From Bradyrhizobium sp. ORS 285 (GTDB lineage: Bacteria > Pseudomonadota > Alphaproteobacteria > Rhizobiales > Xanthobacteraceae), in assembly GCF_900176205.1 (NCBI RefSeq), contig NZ_LT859959.1, forward strand, positions 6,499,001 through 6,563,000: DNA of 64,000 nt. The letters are read 5' to 3'. A model generated the notes under the pieces. The model was not told where the DNA came from. It saw only the letters and a list, made by a program, of their open reading frames with translations, and did not search any database. Position numbers and translations under genes: made by a program. Shown one piece after another: positions 30,020-38,242 of this stretch. The first letter of the stretch is position 1. Every line of letters starts with the position of its first letter.

Positions 30020-31090
30020 CTACAACGGTGGTTCTGTGCCGGCCCAGGCGTCCTGCAGCAGCGCGCGGATGTCGGCCTGGCTGAACGGCCGCGGATTGGC
30101 ATAGGGATTCTTGACTGCGATCGCGGCGGCCCGGTCGAGATCGGACTCGGTCAGGCCAAAATCCTTAAGCCGGGTCGGCGCGCCAAGCTGTACAGCGAAG
30201 CGATGCAGCGCCTTGCCGGGCGTCGCACCGCCGAGCGAAGCGGAGATCGGCGTCAGGAGATCGCTTGCGGCCGCGGCGTTGAAGCCGATCGTATGCGGCA
30301 GCAGGATCGCATGCGTCTGCGCATGCGGCGTGTCGAAGCTGCCGCCTAGCGTGTGACAGAGCTTGTGATGCAGCGACATCGAGGCGCCGCCGAGAGTCGC
30401 GCCACACAGCCATGCGCCGTACAGCGCGTCGGCGCGGGCGCTTCTGTCGGAAGGATCTGCGACCACGGCCGGCAACGCCGTCGCGAACGCCCTGATCGCG
30501 TCCGCCGCCATCAGCGACAGGATCGGATTGCGATCGGGCGCATACAGCGCCTCGGCGGCATGCGCGATCGCGTTCAGCCCTGACGAGATGGTCATCTCCT
30601 TCGGCAGGCTCAGCGAGAGGTCGACATCGTAGATCACCGTCTCCGGCAGGATCGCAGGATCACGCCGCGTGGTCTTCTCGCCCTCGCTGGTCTCGCCGAG
30701 AATGTCGGTCATCTCGGAGCCGGCATAGGTGGTCGGGATGGCGATCTGGTCGGCGCCGGTGCGCAGCGCGATCGCCTTGCCGAGCCCGATCGACGAGCCA
30801 CCGCCGAGCGCGATCACGCAATTCGCGCCGCTCTGCTCGTAGGCTGCGACGGCCTCGCGCGTGACGTCGACCGGCGTGTGCATCACCGCGCCCGCAAACA
30901 CGCCGGCGGTCGCGCTGCCGAGCCGGTCGGCCAGCGCGTCGACATCGTTGCGCTGCTGCGGCGTCGCCAGCAGCAGCGCGCGCTTGCGGCCCAGCCGCTC
31001 CATCTCGGTTGCGAGCTGCGACAGCGTGCCCGCGCCAAACACGACGCGCGAGCGGATACCCGGGAAGACGAAGGCGCGTGTGCCGGTCAT
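30020..31090 (-). CDS. Maleylacetate reductase (iron-containing alcohol dehydrogenase family)
   Basis: A 356-residue protein. NAD(P)-binding and family motifs: IALGGGSSIGLGKAIAL, the maleylacetate-reductase wording IPTTYAGSEMTDI, GLNAIAHAAEALYAPD and HHKLCHTLGGSFDTPHAQTH. The enzyme reduces maleylacetate to 3-oxoadipate, the step following hydroxyquinol or chlorocatechol ring cleavage. ATG 31090 overlaps the stop of the upstream dioxygenase gene by four bases (ATGA); the longer ORF to 31204 lies inside that gene in another frame and is rejected. It links the two dioxygenases and the monooxygenase into one pathway. Confidence 0.92.
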   Translation of the reverse strand: MTGTRAFVFPGIRSRVVFGAGTLSQLATEMERLGRKRALLLATPQQRNDVDALADRLGSATAGVFAGAVMHTPVDVTREAVAAYEQSGANCVIALGGGSSIGLGKAIALRTGADQIAIPTTYAGSEMTDILGETSEGEKTTRRDPAILPETVIYDVDLSLSLPKEMTISSGLNAIAHAAEALYAPDRNPILSLMAADAIRAFATALPAVVADPSDRSARADALYGAWLCGATLGGASMSLHHKLCHTLGGSFDTPHAQTHAILLPHTIGFNAAAASDLLTPISASLGGATPGKALHRFAVQLGAPTRLKDFGLTESDLDRAAAIAVKNPYANPRPFSQADIRALLQDAWAGTEPPL

Positions 31091-31950
31091 GTCATGCTCC
31101 GCGTCTTCGGCGCGCGCGCCATGACGAAGGTGTAGGCGAGGCTCCACGGCACGTCCTTGCGCCGGGTCGGCTTGAAGTCGGCGAGCAGGCTCGGCTTGAC
31201 GCAATGCAACGCGTCCTCAGTCGCATCAGCGCGATCGAACAGCTGCGTCGTGATCGGCTCAAAGCCATCGGCCGACACGATGAAATGAATGCTGGCCGGA
31301 CGCCGCAGCGGACAGCTGAGCTCGCCGATCAGCCGGCCCGCGGGACCATCGAGCGGCACCGCGTAGCTCGCCGGCTTGATAGTGAGATAATCGAACCCGC
31401 CATCAGCATCGGCCGTGAAGATGCCGCGGAGATTGCAGTCCGGCTGCTCGTCCGGCAGCTGGTTCTCGAAGAAGCCCTGCCCGTTGGCCTGCCAGGTCTC
31501 GACCACAGCGCCGGCGACGGGATCACCGTCGAGGTCAACCACCCTGCCCTGAACGGCCAGCGGCTCCCCAATGCGGTCTAGACAGATGTTGGCGCCATTC
31601 GGCCGCCGCGGCGCATCGGCCCGATAGAACGGCCCGCGCGGCGCATTCGGGGTGGCGCCGGCGGGACGGCGGCTGTTGATATCCTCAACCAGCGCGGTCG
31701 CGCCGATCAGGTCAGCGAGCAGCACCCATTCCTGGCGGTTGTCGGTCGTCGCCTCGCCCACCGCCGCGAGATAAGCCATCGCGTCCCGCCACTCGGTCCT
31801 GGTCGGCCGAAGCTCGCGGATCAGCTGATGGATATGGCCGACGATCGCCGCCATGCCGGTCGCAAGCCGGCCGTTTCCGGCTCGCAGGATGCGCTCCGCC
31901 ATGGCCTCGTCCGGCCGTTCGCCGCGATCGATGGGCAGGTCCTGCCGCAT
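31087..31950 (-). CDS. Intradiol dioxygenase paralogue lacking two of four iron ligands
   Basis: A 287-residue protein clearly in the catechol/hydroxyquinol 1,2-dioxygenase family, with the same N-terminal helical region (WVLLADLIGATALVEDIN) and RPAGAT. At the iron site, however, the first ligand Tyr is Phe161 (GQGFFENQ where the partner enzyme has DDGFYDVQ), and the first His is Ser220 (RPASIHF instead of RPAHLHF). Tyr196 and His222 remain. I confirmed both codons on the DNA: TTC and AGC. Canonical Fe(III) chemistry is therefore unlikely; it may be a binding or regulatory pseudoenzyme, use another metal, or be decaying, although the ORF is intact and first in the operon. Start ATG 31950 has a strong GGGGAGGG site. 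Confidence 0.85.
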   Translation of the reverse strand: MRQDLPIDRGERPDEAMAERILRAGNGRLATGMAAIVGHIHQLIRELRPTRTEWRDAMAYLAAVGEATTDNRQEWVLLADLIGATALVEDINSRRPAGATPNAPRGPFYRADAPRRPNGANICLDRIGEPLAVQGRVVDLDGDPVAGAVVETWQANGQGFFENQLPDEQPDCNLRGIFTADADGGFDYLTIKPASYAVPLDGPAGRLIGELSCPLRRPASIHFIVSADGFEPITTQLFDRADATEDALHCVKPSLLADFKPTRRKDVPWSLAYTFVMARAPKTRSMT

Positions 31951-32034
31951 CGTCCCTCCCCAAAGACGTTTCGCAAATTTGAGGAACGGTAGCAGGGGCT
32001 GGCGGCGAGGTTGATGATTTCTCTGCGGGATAAT

Positions 32035-32049
32035 ATAGCAGATTGCTAT
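32035..32049. promoter_or_regulatory. Candidate LysR operator (perfect palindrome) overlapping the LysR start
   Basis: A 6-3-6 perfect inverted repeat, ATAGCA-GAT-TGCTAT, lies at the left end of the LysR coding region and includes the first two bases of its ATG. It fits the T-N11-A pattern of LysR-type binding sites. It lies in the divergent region between the regulator and the dioxygenase operon, about 90 bases upstream of the dioxygenase start, so it could serve both activation of the operon and autorepression. Confidence 0.5.
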
Positions 32050-32995
32050 GAAGATCGACGAACGCCACCTGGTTCAGCTCGCGGCGGTCATCAACGCGGG
32101 CGGCGTGACCGAGGGGGCCGCACTGCTCGGCATGACGCAGCCGGCCGTTTCCCGCACACTGGCTGCACTGGAAAAGCGGCTGGGCGAGGCGCTGTTCGTG
32201 AAAGGCCGCAGGCCGCTGCGCCCGACGCCGTTCGGCCGCGCGCTCGCCGATCACGGCCAGGCCATGCTGCTCGCATCGCGCAAGGCCTCCGAACTGATCG
32301 ATAATTTCCGCCATGGGCTGGCCGGCAGCGTCCGGGTCGCCGGCACGCCGTTCTTCATGGACGGTCTGATTTCCGGCCTGATTGCCGAGTTCCACAATAT
32401 CCGTCCGGACGTGCGCGTGATCCAGAGCTACGGCTACATGGCGGAGCTGCAGGATGCGATCCGTGCCGACCGCATTGATCTCGCCATTTGCCCGGTCGAT
32501 GTGCTCGATGGCGACGATCTCGAATTCCAGTCGATCCTGCCGGGACGAAACGTTGTCGCCTGCCGTGTCACCCACCCGCTGCTGATGAAGCGCAAGCTGA
32601 AGGGCCAGGAGATCCTCGACTTTCCCTGGATCGCCCCGCCGCCGACCAGTCCGCTGCAGGCCGACATGCGCGCACTATTGCTATCGTTCGGATCGACCGG
32701 CGTCAGCATGCCTTACGTCGGCGGCTCGCTGGCGAGTGCGATGAACTATCTGAAGCGGACCGACGCGCTCACCATCCTCCCGCACGGTGTCGTCTTCGCC
32801 TACCGCAAGGAGCGGGAGATCACGGCGCTGCCGCTACGCGTGCCGCATCCGGAGCGCGCGCTCGGCATTCTCCGGCTCACGGGCAGCCCGCAATCGCCGG
32901 CGGTAACCGCCTTCGCAGAATTCATCGCAGCCGGGTTCGCTAAACTGGCCGACCTCATCCGCCGTCACGAGCAATCCGTGATCTGGAAGGCCTAG
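32048..32995 (+). CDS. LysR-family regulator, divergent from the aromatic operon
   Basis: A 315-residue protein with an N-terminal winged HTH (HLVQLAAVINAGGVTEGAALLGMTQPAVSRTLAALEKRLG broken across residues 7-46) and a periplasmic-binding-like effector domain from about residue 95. It is transcribed away from the nine-gene aromatic operon with 97 bases between starts, the usual arrangement for a LysR activator of ring-cleavage genes responding to a pathway intermediate. No clear Shine-Dalgarno precedes ATG 32048 and a palindrome overlaps it; translation may be weak or leaderless. Confidence 0.9.
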   Translation: MKIDERHLVQLAAVINAGGVTEGAALLGMTQPAVSRTLAALEKRLGEALFVKGRRPLRPTPFGRALADHGQAMLLASRKASELIDNFRHGLAGSVRVAGTPFFMDGLISGLIAEFHNIRPDVRVIQSYGYMAELQDAIRADRIDLAICPVDVLDGDDLEFQSILPGRNVVACRVTHPLLMKRKLKGQEILDFPWIAPPPTSPLQADMRALLLSFGSTGVSMPYVGGSLASAMNYLKRTDALTILPHGVVFAYRKEREITALPLRVPHPERALGILRLTGSPQSPAVTAFAEFIAAGFAKLADLIRRHEQSVIWKA

Positions 32996-33477
32996 AAGCC
33001 GGCGCTTGTCGCGGCCTCCCCTCGATGAGAAACGCGGCGAAGCTGAAGCCGGCATCGGCACAGCCGTAAAGAAAGGGCAACCATCCACATGTGCCCTCGA
33101 TGATCGCCGCGGCCAAGTTGATCCATGAGTGACTCAGGCCATGCCTGTCAGCAGCTGAGCCTGCTCGCCTGTGTGCATAGCTGACACGCTTGCCTTGCAG
33201 GTCGAAAGCGTCGCCGTCTCACTTCGAGCGCTAGGGGCAAGATCAGCGCAATGCACTGCCGACTCGCCGGCCACAATCGACGCACACCAACTAATTCCGA
33301 CAATTTTCGGTCGCAATTTACAACAATTATCGCCGAGCGTGCATCTGACTTGTGCAACCTCGGCGAGCTTTCATCTTGCTCGTGCGGATGATCGTTCGTA
33401 TGATTCGAATGTGATCGGATCGTGAGAAAAGTTCACTTCGGCACACTCTCCTTCCCAACGCTCGCGAGACCCGGCCA
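32996..33477. other. Intergenic region downstream of LysR gene
   Basis: About 480 bases without a convincing gene. The last 100 bases, before the substrate-binding protein gene, are lower in GC and contain a cluster of GAT/TCG-rich partial repeats (33384-33422), which could be a regulatory site. I see no terminator with a T-run and no RNA gene. Confidence 0.4.
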
Positions 33478-34512
33478 GTGTTACAGCGACGTAGTTTCCT
33501 CGGGCTTCCGCTATTAGCCGTATGTGGCTCGCCGAACTTGGCCTGGGCGGGCAACTCCGTCGAGCCAGCCAAAGTCAGAGTCACGATTGGCGGAAAGGCC
33601 TTTCTCCAATACGCACCCGTGACACTTGCCGAACGACTCGGCTTTTTCAAGGACGCGGGCCTCGAGCCGGAGCTTCTTGATGTGAGCGGGGGATCGAAGG
33701 CGCTGCAGGCCCTGGTGGCAGGAAGTGCCGAACTCACCGCTGGCGCCTTCGACCACACCATTCAGATGCATGCAAAGGGACAAAAGATCGTCGGGGTTGT
33801 GCTGTTTGGCAGGCATCCGACATTCGCATTGGTCCTGCGCAAGGAGAAGGCTGCCGCCTATCGTGACCCAAGCAGCCTGAGAGGCATGAAGATCGGGGTC
33901 ACGGCGTTGGGATCCCAAACGCAGTTCATGGTGGAGTACATGGCCCTGCGAACTGGCGTCTCCCCAGCCGACCTGTCCTTTGTCAGTGTGGGAGGTGGCA
34001 CGGGCGCCGTGGCCGCGATCCGCAACGGCGCGGTCGATGCGGTCGTGACGGGAGAACCGGCGCTTACCACGATGATAGAAGCAGGTGACGTCAAGCTGAT
34101 CGCGGACACGCGCACCAACGAAGGCACGATCGGCATTTTTGGTGGTCTCTATCCGTCAGGGACGATCTACGCTCGATCGGACTTCATCGAGCGCAATCCC
34201 GATACAGTCCAGGCCTTTGCTCTCGCCATGGTTCGCGCGCTCCAGTGGATTGATCGCGCATCGGTCGATGAGATTGCCGATGCTCTCCCGGAGGAATGGG
34301 CCAAGCCCGATCGAAACATATTTCTCGCCTCCATCCGGGGCACACGCGACATGTTTTCCCCCGACGGCCGGTTCAGCACCGAGAGCGCGGGCATCGCACT
34401 TCAGGTGTTATCGACCGTCGATCCACAATTGCGGGGCGTGACGGTCGATCTCGCGGAGACATTTACGAACAAATTCGTCGAGAAGGCTCTCCAGACGCTC
34501 GCATCGAAATAG
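33478..34512 (+). CDS. Orphan ABC substrate-binding protein, NMT1/SsuA-like, Tat-type signal
   Basis: A 344-residue periplasmic binding protein of the nitrate/sulfonate/taurine or thiamine-precursor type. The N-terminus reads QRRSFLGLPLLAVCG, a twin-arginine motif with a hydrophobic stretch ending near AWAGN. The body has KVRVTIGG, YAPVTLAERLGFFKDAGLE and GSAELTAG, all typical of the family. The start is GTG at 33478 with only a weak ribosome site, so the start is uncertain. No permease or ATPase genes adjoin it; the next gene is a GntR regulator in the same direction. Ligand unknown. Confidence 0.85.
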   Translation: MLQRRSFLGLPLLAVCGSPNLAWAGNSVEPAKVRVTIGGKAFLQYAPVTLAERLGFFKDAGLEPELLDVSGGSKALQALVAGSAELTAGAFDHTIQMHAKGQKIVGVVLFGRHPTFALVLRKEKAAAYRDPSSLRGMKIGVTALGSQTQFMVEYMALRTGVSPADLSFVSVGGGTGAVAAIRNGAVDAVVTGEPALTTMIEAGDVKLIADTRTNEGTIGIFGGLYPSGTIYARSDFIERNPDTVQAFALAMVRALQWIDRASVDEIADALPEEWAKPDRNIFLASIRGTRDMFSPDGRFSTESAGIALQVLSTVDPQLRGVTVDLAETFTNKFVEKALQTLASK

Positions 34513-34569
34513 CACCGCGGAGAGCTCGAATCGATGAACACGCCTGCGGCACTGTGTGATCGAGGCTAG

Positions 34570-35412
34570 GTGGTGGCGCCCAGAATTTCCCGGCATTTGG
34601 ACGCCTCGGTTGCTGTCAAGAAGGCAGCGCGGAAGACGGCTCCAGCACATGAGCCCAAGCCCCCCAAAGGGCGCTCCACGATTCTTGCAAAGCGCCGGCG
34701 CGATATCCCGCTTCATCATCAGGTGTTCTTGGTTCTACAGGATGAAATCGCCGAGCGCCGCTATGCGCCGGGAGAGATATTGCCGGCGGAGGCGGATCTG
34801 GCGGCACTCTTCGGCGTCTCGCGCGTGACCATTCGGGCAGCTTTGGACACTCTGAACGAGCTCGGACTGATTGAACGCCGACAGGGCATCGGCACGTTCG
34901 TTCGGGAGCTGTCGAAGCCGGAACCTCTCACCGTGCCGATGATGGACCTCGCCGCCCGGGCCAGGGAGATCGTGCGCACAACGCGAGCTCATGTGGTCGA
35001 GTTCGAATTCAAGGTGGCCCCTCGTCACATTCGCGAGCACTTCCAAGCCCAGACAGACGACCTCTTCCAGCGAACAGTTCGCATCCGTTACATGAATGAT
35101 TGGCCAATCATGCAGGTTACGACCTACATTCCGGAAGCGATCGGACGGCAATTTGGTCCTGAAGACATGGAAGGTGGGTCGCTCTATGCGATTTTGCAGC
35201 GCTTCGGCATTACGTTCGCGTCCGGCGAGCAGATCGTGACGGCAGCTGCAGCTGACCCCATTGTCGCCGCGCGTCTCAATGTCGCGATAGGAGCGCCGCT
35301 CCTGAAGGTGGTGCGCATTCATTTCGACGGCGCCGGACGTCCGATTCAGCACTTCGAGCTGCTCGCTCCTTCCGCAACCTATGAGCTGCGTATGCCGTTG
35401 AAAGACTTCTAG
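34570..35412 (+). CDS. GntR-family regulator, HutC/UTRA type
   Basis: A 280-residue regulator. After a basic N-terminal extension of about 45 residues comes the GntR winged helix (IPLHHQVFLVLQDEIAERRY, EADLAALFGVSRVTIRAALD, LIERRQGIGTFVRE), then a UTRA ligand-binding domain with the usual VRIRYMNDWPIM and YELRMPLKDF. It starts at GTG 34570 or GTG 34573; GAGG lies four to seven bases before. It follows the orphan substrate-binding protein by 57 bases and probably regulates it. Confidence 0.9.
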   Translation: MVAPRISRHLDASVAVKKAARKTAPAHEPKPPKGRSTILAKRRRDIPLHHQVFLVLQDEIAERRYAPGEILPAEADLAALFGVSRVTIRAALDTLNELGLIERRQGIGTFVRELSKPEPLTVPMMDLAARAREIVRTTRAHVVEFEFKVAPRHIREHFQAQTDDLFQRTVRIRYMNDWPIMQVTTYIPEAIGRQFGPEDMEGGSLYAILQRFGITFASGEQIVTAAAADPIVAARLNVAIGAPLLKVVRIHFDGAGRPIQHFELLAPSATYELRMPLKDF

Positions 35413-35574
35413 CCTGCCTACAAACACGCCAAATCCCAAGCACGCCCGTCCGAACCGCAATTTGGGTACGCGCAGGCGCAACGCTCTCGATCTCGCGGGG
35501 CTTACCCGCAGCAGCCCACCCCATTGGAAGAGATCACAAGACATGAGCCCCTGCACGGCGGCTGAACGGCACCA

Positions 35575-36360
35575 ATGACGTCAGAACCAGCTACTCCTTC
35601 GTTCCCTCGCTTCCAATCGACTGTCCCACACTACGTGGCCGGGCGACCAAATTACGCACCCGCGCTCATCCAATTGGTGGCGGATCACCTTCGTCTGACC
35701 AAGCACCATCGATTGATGGATTTGGGCTGCGGCCCAGCCTGGCTCGGTATCGCGTTTGCGCCGCGGGTCGGCGAGGTCATCGGAATAGATCCGGAGCCCG
35801 CCATGCTCGAGGCTGCCCGGACGCTCGCGACCGCGGCGGGCGTTGACATCGAACTGATCGAAGGCAGCTCTTTCGATCTCACCCCGCAGCTCGGCCGCTT
35901 TCGCGCCGTGGCGATTGGCCGCGCCTTTCATTGGATGGATCGCGCCGATACGCTGCGAAGGCTCGATCCATTGATCGAGGAGGACGGCGCCGTCCTGCTG
36001 TTCAACGACGTGCGTCCCGATGTCCCCCAGAACGCCTGGTACAAGCGTTATTCTGACGTCGTCGATCGCTTCACCAACAGGAGTGTCGGCTTCGCACCCG
36101 AGCGCTTACGTCACGAAACAATCCTGCTGGAGTCGCGCTTCAGTGAGCTCACCAGAATTGGCGTTGTTGAACAGCGTCTGGTGCCTGTCGCTCGTCTGAT
36201 CGATCGCGCACTATCGATGTCGACGTCCTCGCCTGAACAGCTGGGCGCCCTCTCTGGTCAGTTCGCGCAGGAGCTGGCGACAGAGATGTCGCCGTTCGCG
36301 GCCACCGGTGGCGTCTTGGAAGTGATTGAATCGCAAGTCCTCATCGCACAACGCCGCTGA
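35575..36360 (+). CDS. Class I SAM-dependent methyltransferase
   Basis: A 261-residue protein with the Rossmann methyltransferase motif I MDLGCGPAWLGIAFA, motif II acidic residue in IGIDPEPAMLEAAR, and FHWMDRADTLRRLDPLI, which is typical of the small-molecule methyltransferase subgroup. The substrate cannot be predicted. It stands alone, 162 bases after the GntR gene and convergent with the next hypothetical gene. Confidence 0.88.
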   Translation: MTSEPATPSFPRFQSTVPHYVAGRPNYAPALIQLVADHLRLTKHHRLMDLGCGPAWLGIAFAPRVGEVIGIDPEPAMLEAARTLATAAGVDIELIEGSSFDLTPQLGRFRAVAIGRAFHWMDRADTLRRLDPLIEEDGAVLLFNDVRPDVPQNAWYKRYSDVVDRFTNRSVGFAPERLRHETILLESRFSELTRIGVVEQRLVPVARLIDRALSMSTSSPEQLGALSGQFAQELATEMSPFAATGGVLEVIESQVLIAQRR

Positions 36361-36483
36361 GGCTCAAGCTCAGCCGCAGGCTCGACATCCTTGCCGTCCA
36401 ACAGAGACGACAGCCAGCCCGCACGCGCCTGTCCGCCAGATCATCGGACCGCTCCAGGACCAAGGCAGCCCGCAGCAAGGACC

Positions 36484-36933
36484 TCAGCTCAGCTCGACGC
36501 CGGCTACGGAACACGCGGATTCGATGAGATGCCGCACCGTCCGGGCATCCCAGTCCAGCCGCTCGGGAACATCGGTCCAATAATTCGACAGCACATGTGC
36601 AGCATGCCGTGCCTTCACCCCCAGACCGACCACTGTTCGCGCCGGGGTCGCCATGATGGCGCGCTCAATCGGGTCGAGCGAGTTCAAGACCGCTTCGATG
36701 CGCTCGATGCTTGGCTCGACCACGGCCGCCATCTGGGACTTCGCATCGCAGGACGCTGCAGCTGATTGCGCATCTTGCTGCTGGAGCGCTGCGAGTTCTG
36801 CGGAGAGGGCTTCAAAGCTGCGGCCGAGGGCCACAAGCACGGCATCGGGATCTTTCTCGATGGTTTGCTGATCGAGCATCGGACCATTCGGCTCGACGGC
36901 TGCCAAAATTCGCAGGGTTTCATCAAGAGACAT
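36484..36933 (-). CDS. Conserved hypothetical protein
   Basis: A 149-residue acidic protein, helical throughout, with no membrane segment. It starts MSLDETLRILAAVEPNGP and contains VGLGVKARHAAHVLSNYW and RLDWDARTVRHLIESAC. I believe similar short proteins occur in bradyrhizobia, but I can give no function. The ATG at 36933 has GGAG seven bases upstream, supporting a real gene. Confidence 0.6.
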   Translation of the reverse strand: MSLDETLRILAAVEPNGPMLDQQTIEKDPDAVLVALGRSFEALSAELAALQQQDAQSAAASCDAKSQMAAVVEPSIERIEAVLNSLDPIERAIMATPARTVVGLGVKARHAAHVLSNYWTDVPERLDWDARTVRHLIESACSVAGVELS

Positions 36934-37106
36934 CACCGAACTCCAGGCCTAAAACGGTCGGTGGAAGGTCGCCGACAGCCGGTCGGTTGCAAGGGATCGA
37001 CGTGCACCCAACGGACGCCATCGCCTCTCCTTCTCGATGCGAGACGATATCGCCCAGTCGTATTAACATCAATACAATATCTGCTACAGGCCGTAATCAA
37101 TAGGTC

Positions 37107-37253
37107 CTAGATTGCCTGGAGCACGTGACCACTCACGCTGATCACGTTGAGAGTTCGCCTGCAAAGCAGGAACGGGTCGTCTTCGACGCCGACACTTTCC
37201 AAGCGATCTTTCGAGACCAAATCGGTGGCGTTCGGCCAGCCTGACCTACTCAT
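37107..37253 (-). CDS. Possible small ORF coupled to the preceding small ORF
   Basis: 48 residues, starting MSRSGWPNATDLVSKDRLES. Its ATG overlaps the stop of the preceding 73-codon ORF in an ATGA arrangement, so it would be the third link in a chain after the DUF2285 gene. I recognise no family, and chance overlap is possible. Confidence 0.25.
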   Translation of the reverse strand: MSRSGWPNATDLVSKDRLESVGVEDDPFLLCRRTLNVISVSGHVLQAI

Positions 37254-37471
37254 GCCACGCAGGCGTGCTCTTGGCCAGCTACCGAAATTGGTGGTCCTAC
37301 GCGGGCGGCAGACTCACGGGCTTGCGAAAGCTCGATCGCCTCCCGCAGTGCGGCCAATTGCCCTAGCGCGCCTTTTCCATCATTGCTCGTTATACGCGAG
37401 TAGCCTAGCGCCTCTTCTTCCACCGGTGGTCCACTTCCAGCGGTGGCCGCAGAACCGCGCAGACCGATCAT
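37250..37471 (-). CDS. Possible small protein translationally coupled to the DUF2285 gene
   Basis: 73 residues, starting MIGLRGSAATAGSGPPVEEE. Its ATG overlaps the DUF2285 stop by four bases (ATGA). The middle, ALGQLAALREAIELSQARES, looks helical. No family recognised. The coupling is suggestive, but coding potential is only moderate. Confidence 0.35.
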   Translation of the reverse strand: MIGLRGSAATAGSGPPVEEEALGYSRITSNDGKGALGQLAALREAIELSQARESAARVGPPISVAGQEHACVA

Positions 37472-38056
37472 GCCGATCGCCGCTGGCTACGCAGCAGATT
37501 TCGATAGCCGCCTCGCGTCAGAGCCTGACCTGCTTGAACCAGCCGGATGGTTCGGCTGCGCAGATCGTGCGTCTTCCAGCCCCGATCTTCGACTCGCGTG
37601 GATCCGAACAGCACCGCCGCGATCGCGCGGTAATTTTGGCCTTCGACACGGCCGTCGAAGGCGCGTAGCGCCAGAACGAGGCGCTGGCGCTGCTGAATCG
37701 GCCCGGTCTGAGCTGGCAGCCTGATCGGACCTCGTCTCAGCGCCGTCCAAAGCCGATAGGCCGCTCGTGTCTGCAAGTCGAAATCACGGTCGAGCGGCAG
37801 TTCGACGGCCAGGGCCGCTCCCCTTGCTGGAAGACGGGAGAGCAGCAGCCGGTGCGTCGCGCCACCCAGCTGCAGCACCGCGTGCCAGCCATCGGACGCC
37901 CGTCGCAGCTCGGTCTCGGGTGATCCGCGCAGGTCGAGCTGAGAGAATGGCGGAACCGAGCCTTGCGAGATCGGAGCAAGGCGAAGCACACTCGGCAGCA
38001 CTTCCGGTGCCCAGAATATGGCCTGAGCATCAAACCGGCGTGTGGGGTCAGCTGCG
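37468..38056 (-). CDS. DUF2285 domain frame, reached by +1 frameshift from the DUF6499 frame (FseA-like)
   Basis: This frame encodes about 195 residues from AADPTRRFDAQAIFWAPEV to the C-terminus. The end carries the DUF2285 signature (QRLVLALRAFDGRVEGQNY, AVLFGSTRVEDRGWK, RTIRLVQAGQALTRGGY). The natural N-terminus of this family is a DUF6499 domain, which here sits in the overlapping upstream frame ending at 38048. Joining the two frames by +1 slippage at TTT-C gives a 257-residue protein with continuous family wording (RWGLSF then AADP). DUF2285 regulators of rhizobial ICEs, notably FseA of ICEMlSym(R7A), are made by exactly such a +1 frameshift and activate excision. The ORF's nominal upstream start at 38187 lies inside the DUF6499 region and is probably not used. 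Confidence 0.75.
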
Positions 38057-38242
38057 AAAAGAAAGCCCCCAACGCTTGCGGAATTCAGGATCGCTTGGGC
38101 CGTCTTTATCCTGCTCAAGCAGGTCGCTGTAATCTCGCCGGTAGTCTGGATTACGACGTAGACACTCCCAGGCAAAATCGGCCGCATCGGCTGTTTCGAG
38201 CTTCTTGTAAGACTCCGGCGACCGCCAGTTGAACTCAGACAT
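38048..38242 (-). CDS. DUF6499 domain protein, upstream half of FseA-like frameshift pair
   Basis: 64 residues, starting MSEFNWRSPESYKKLETADA and continuing FAWECLRRNPDYRRDY, the DUF6499 signature normally fused to DUF2285. It ends SFRS-stop, two codons after the putative slip site. Without frameshifting this short protein is the main product; with +1 slippage the DUF2285 domain is added. In the Mesorhizobium system the low frequency of this event keeps ICE excision rare. Confidence 0.75.
   Translation of the reverse strand: MSEFNWRSPESYKKLETADAADFAWECLRRNPDYRRDYSDLLEQDKDGPSDPEFRKRWGLSFRS
38054..38062 (-). other. Candidate +1 programmed ribosomal frameshift site
   Basis: On the coding strand the zero frame reads TCT TTT CGC, followed by AGC TGA. 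A Phe tRNA on TTT can move one base forward onto TTC and then read GCA GCT GAC, entering the DUF2285 frame. The zero-frame stop follows two codons later. The same junction could be explained by a one-base insertion in the T4 run, in which case the gene would be broken. Confidence 0.55.

Noticed and set aside
31712..32575. 287-codon minus-strand ORF overlapping the LysR gene
   Set aside because: Its C-terminal part is a shifted frame of the dioxygenase paralogue and the rest is antisense to the well-supported LysR gene.
37147..37668. 173-codon plus-strand ORF
   Set aside because: Mostly antisense to the DUF2285 coding region; no recognisable family or start signal.
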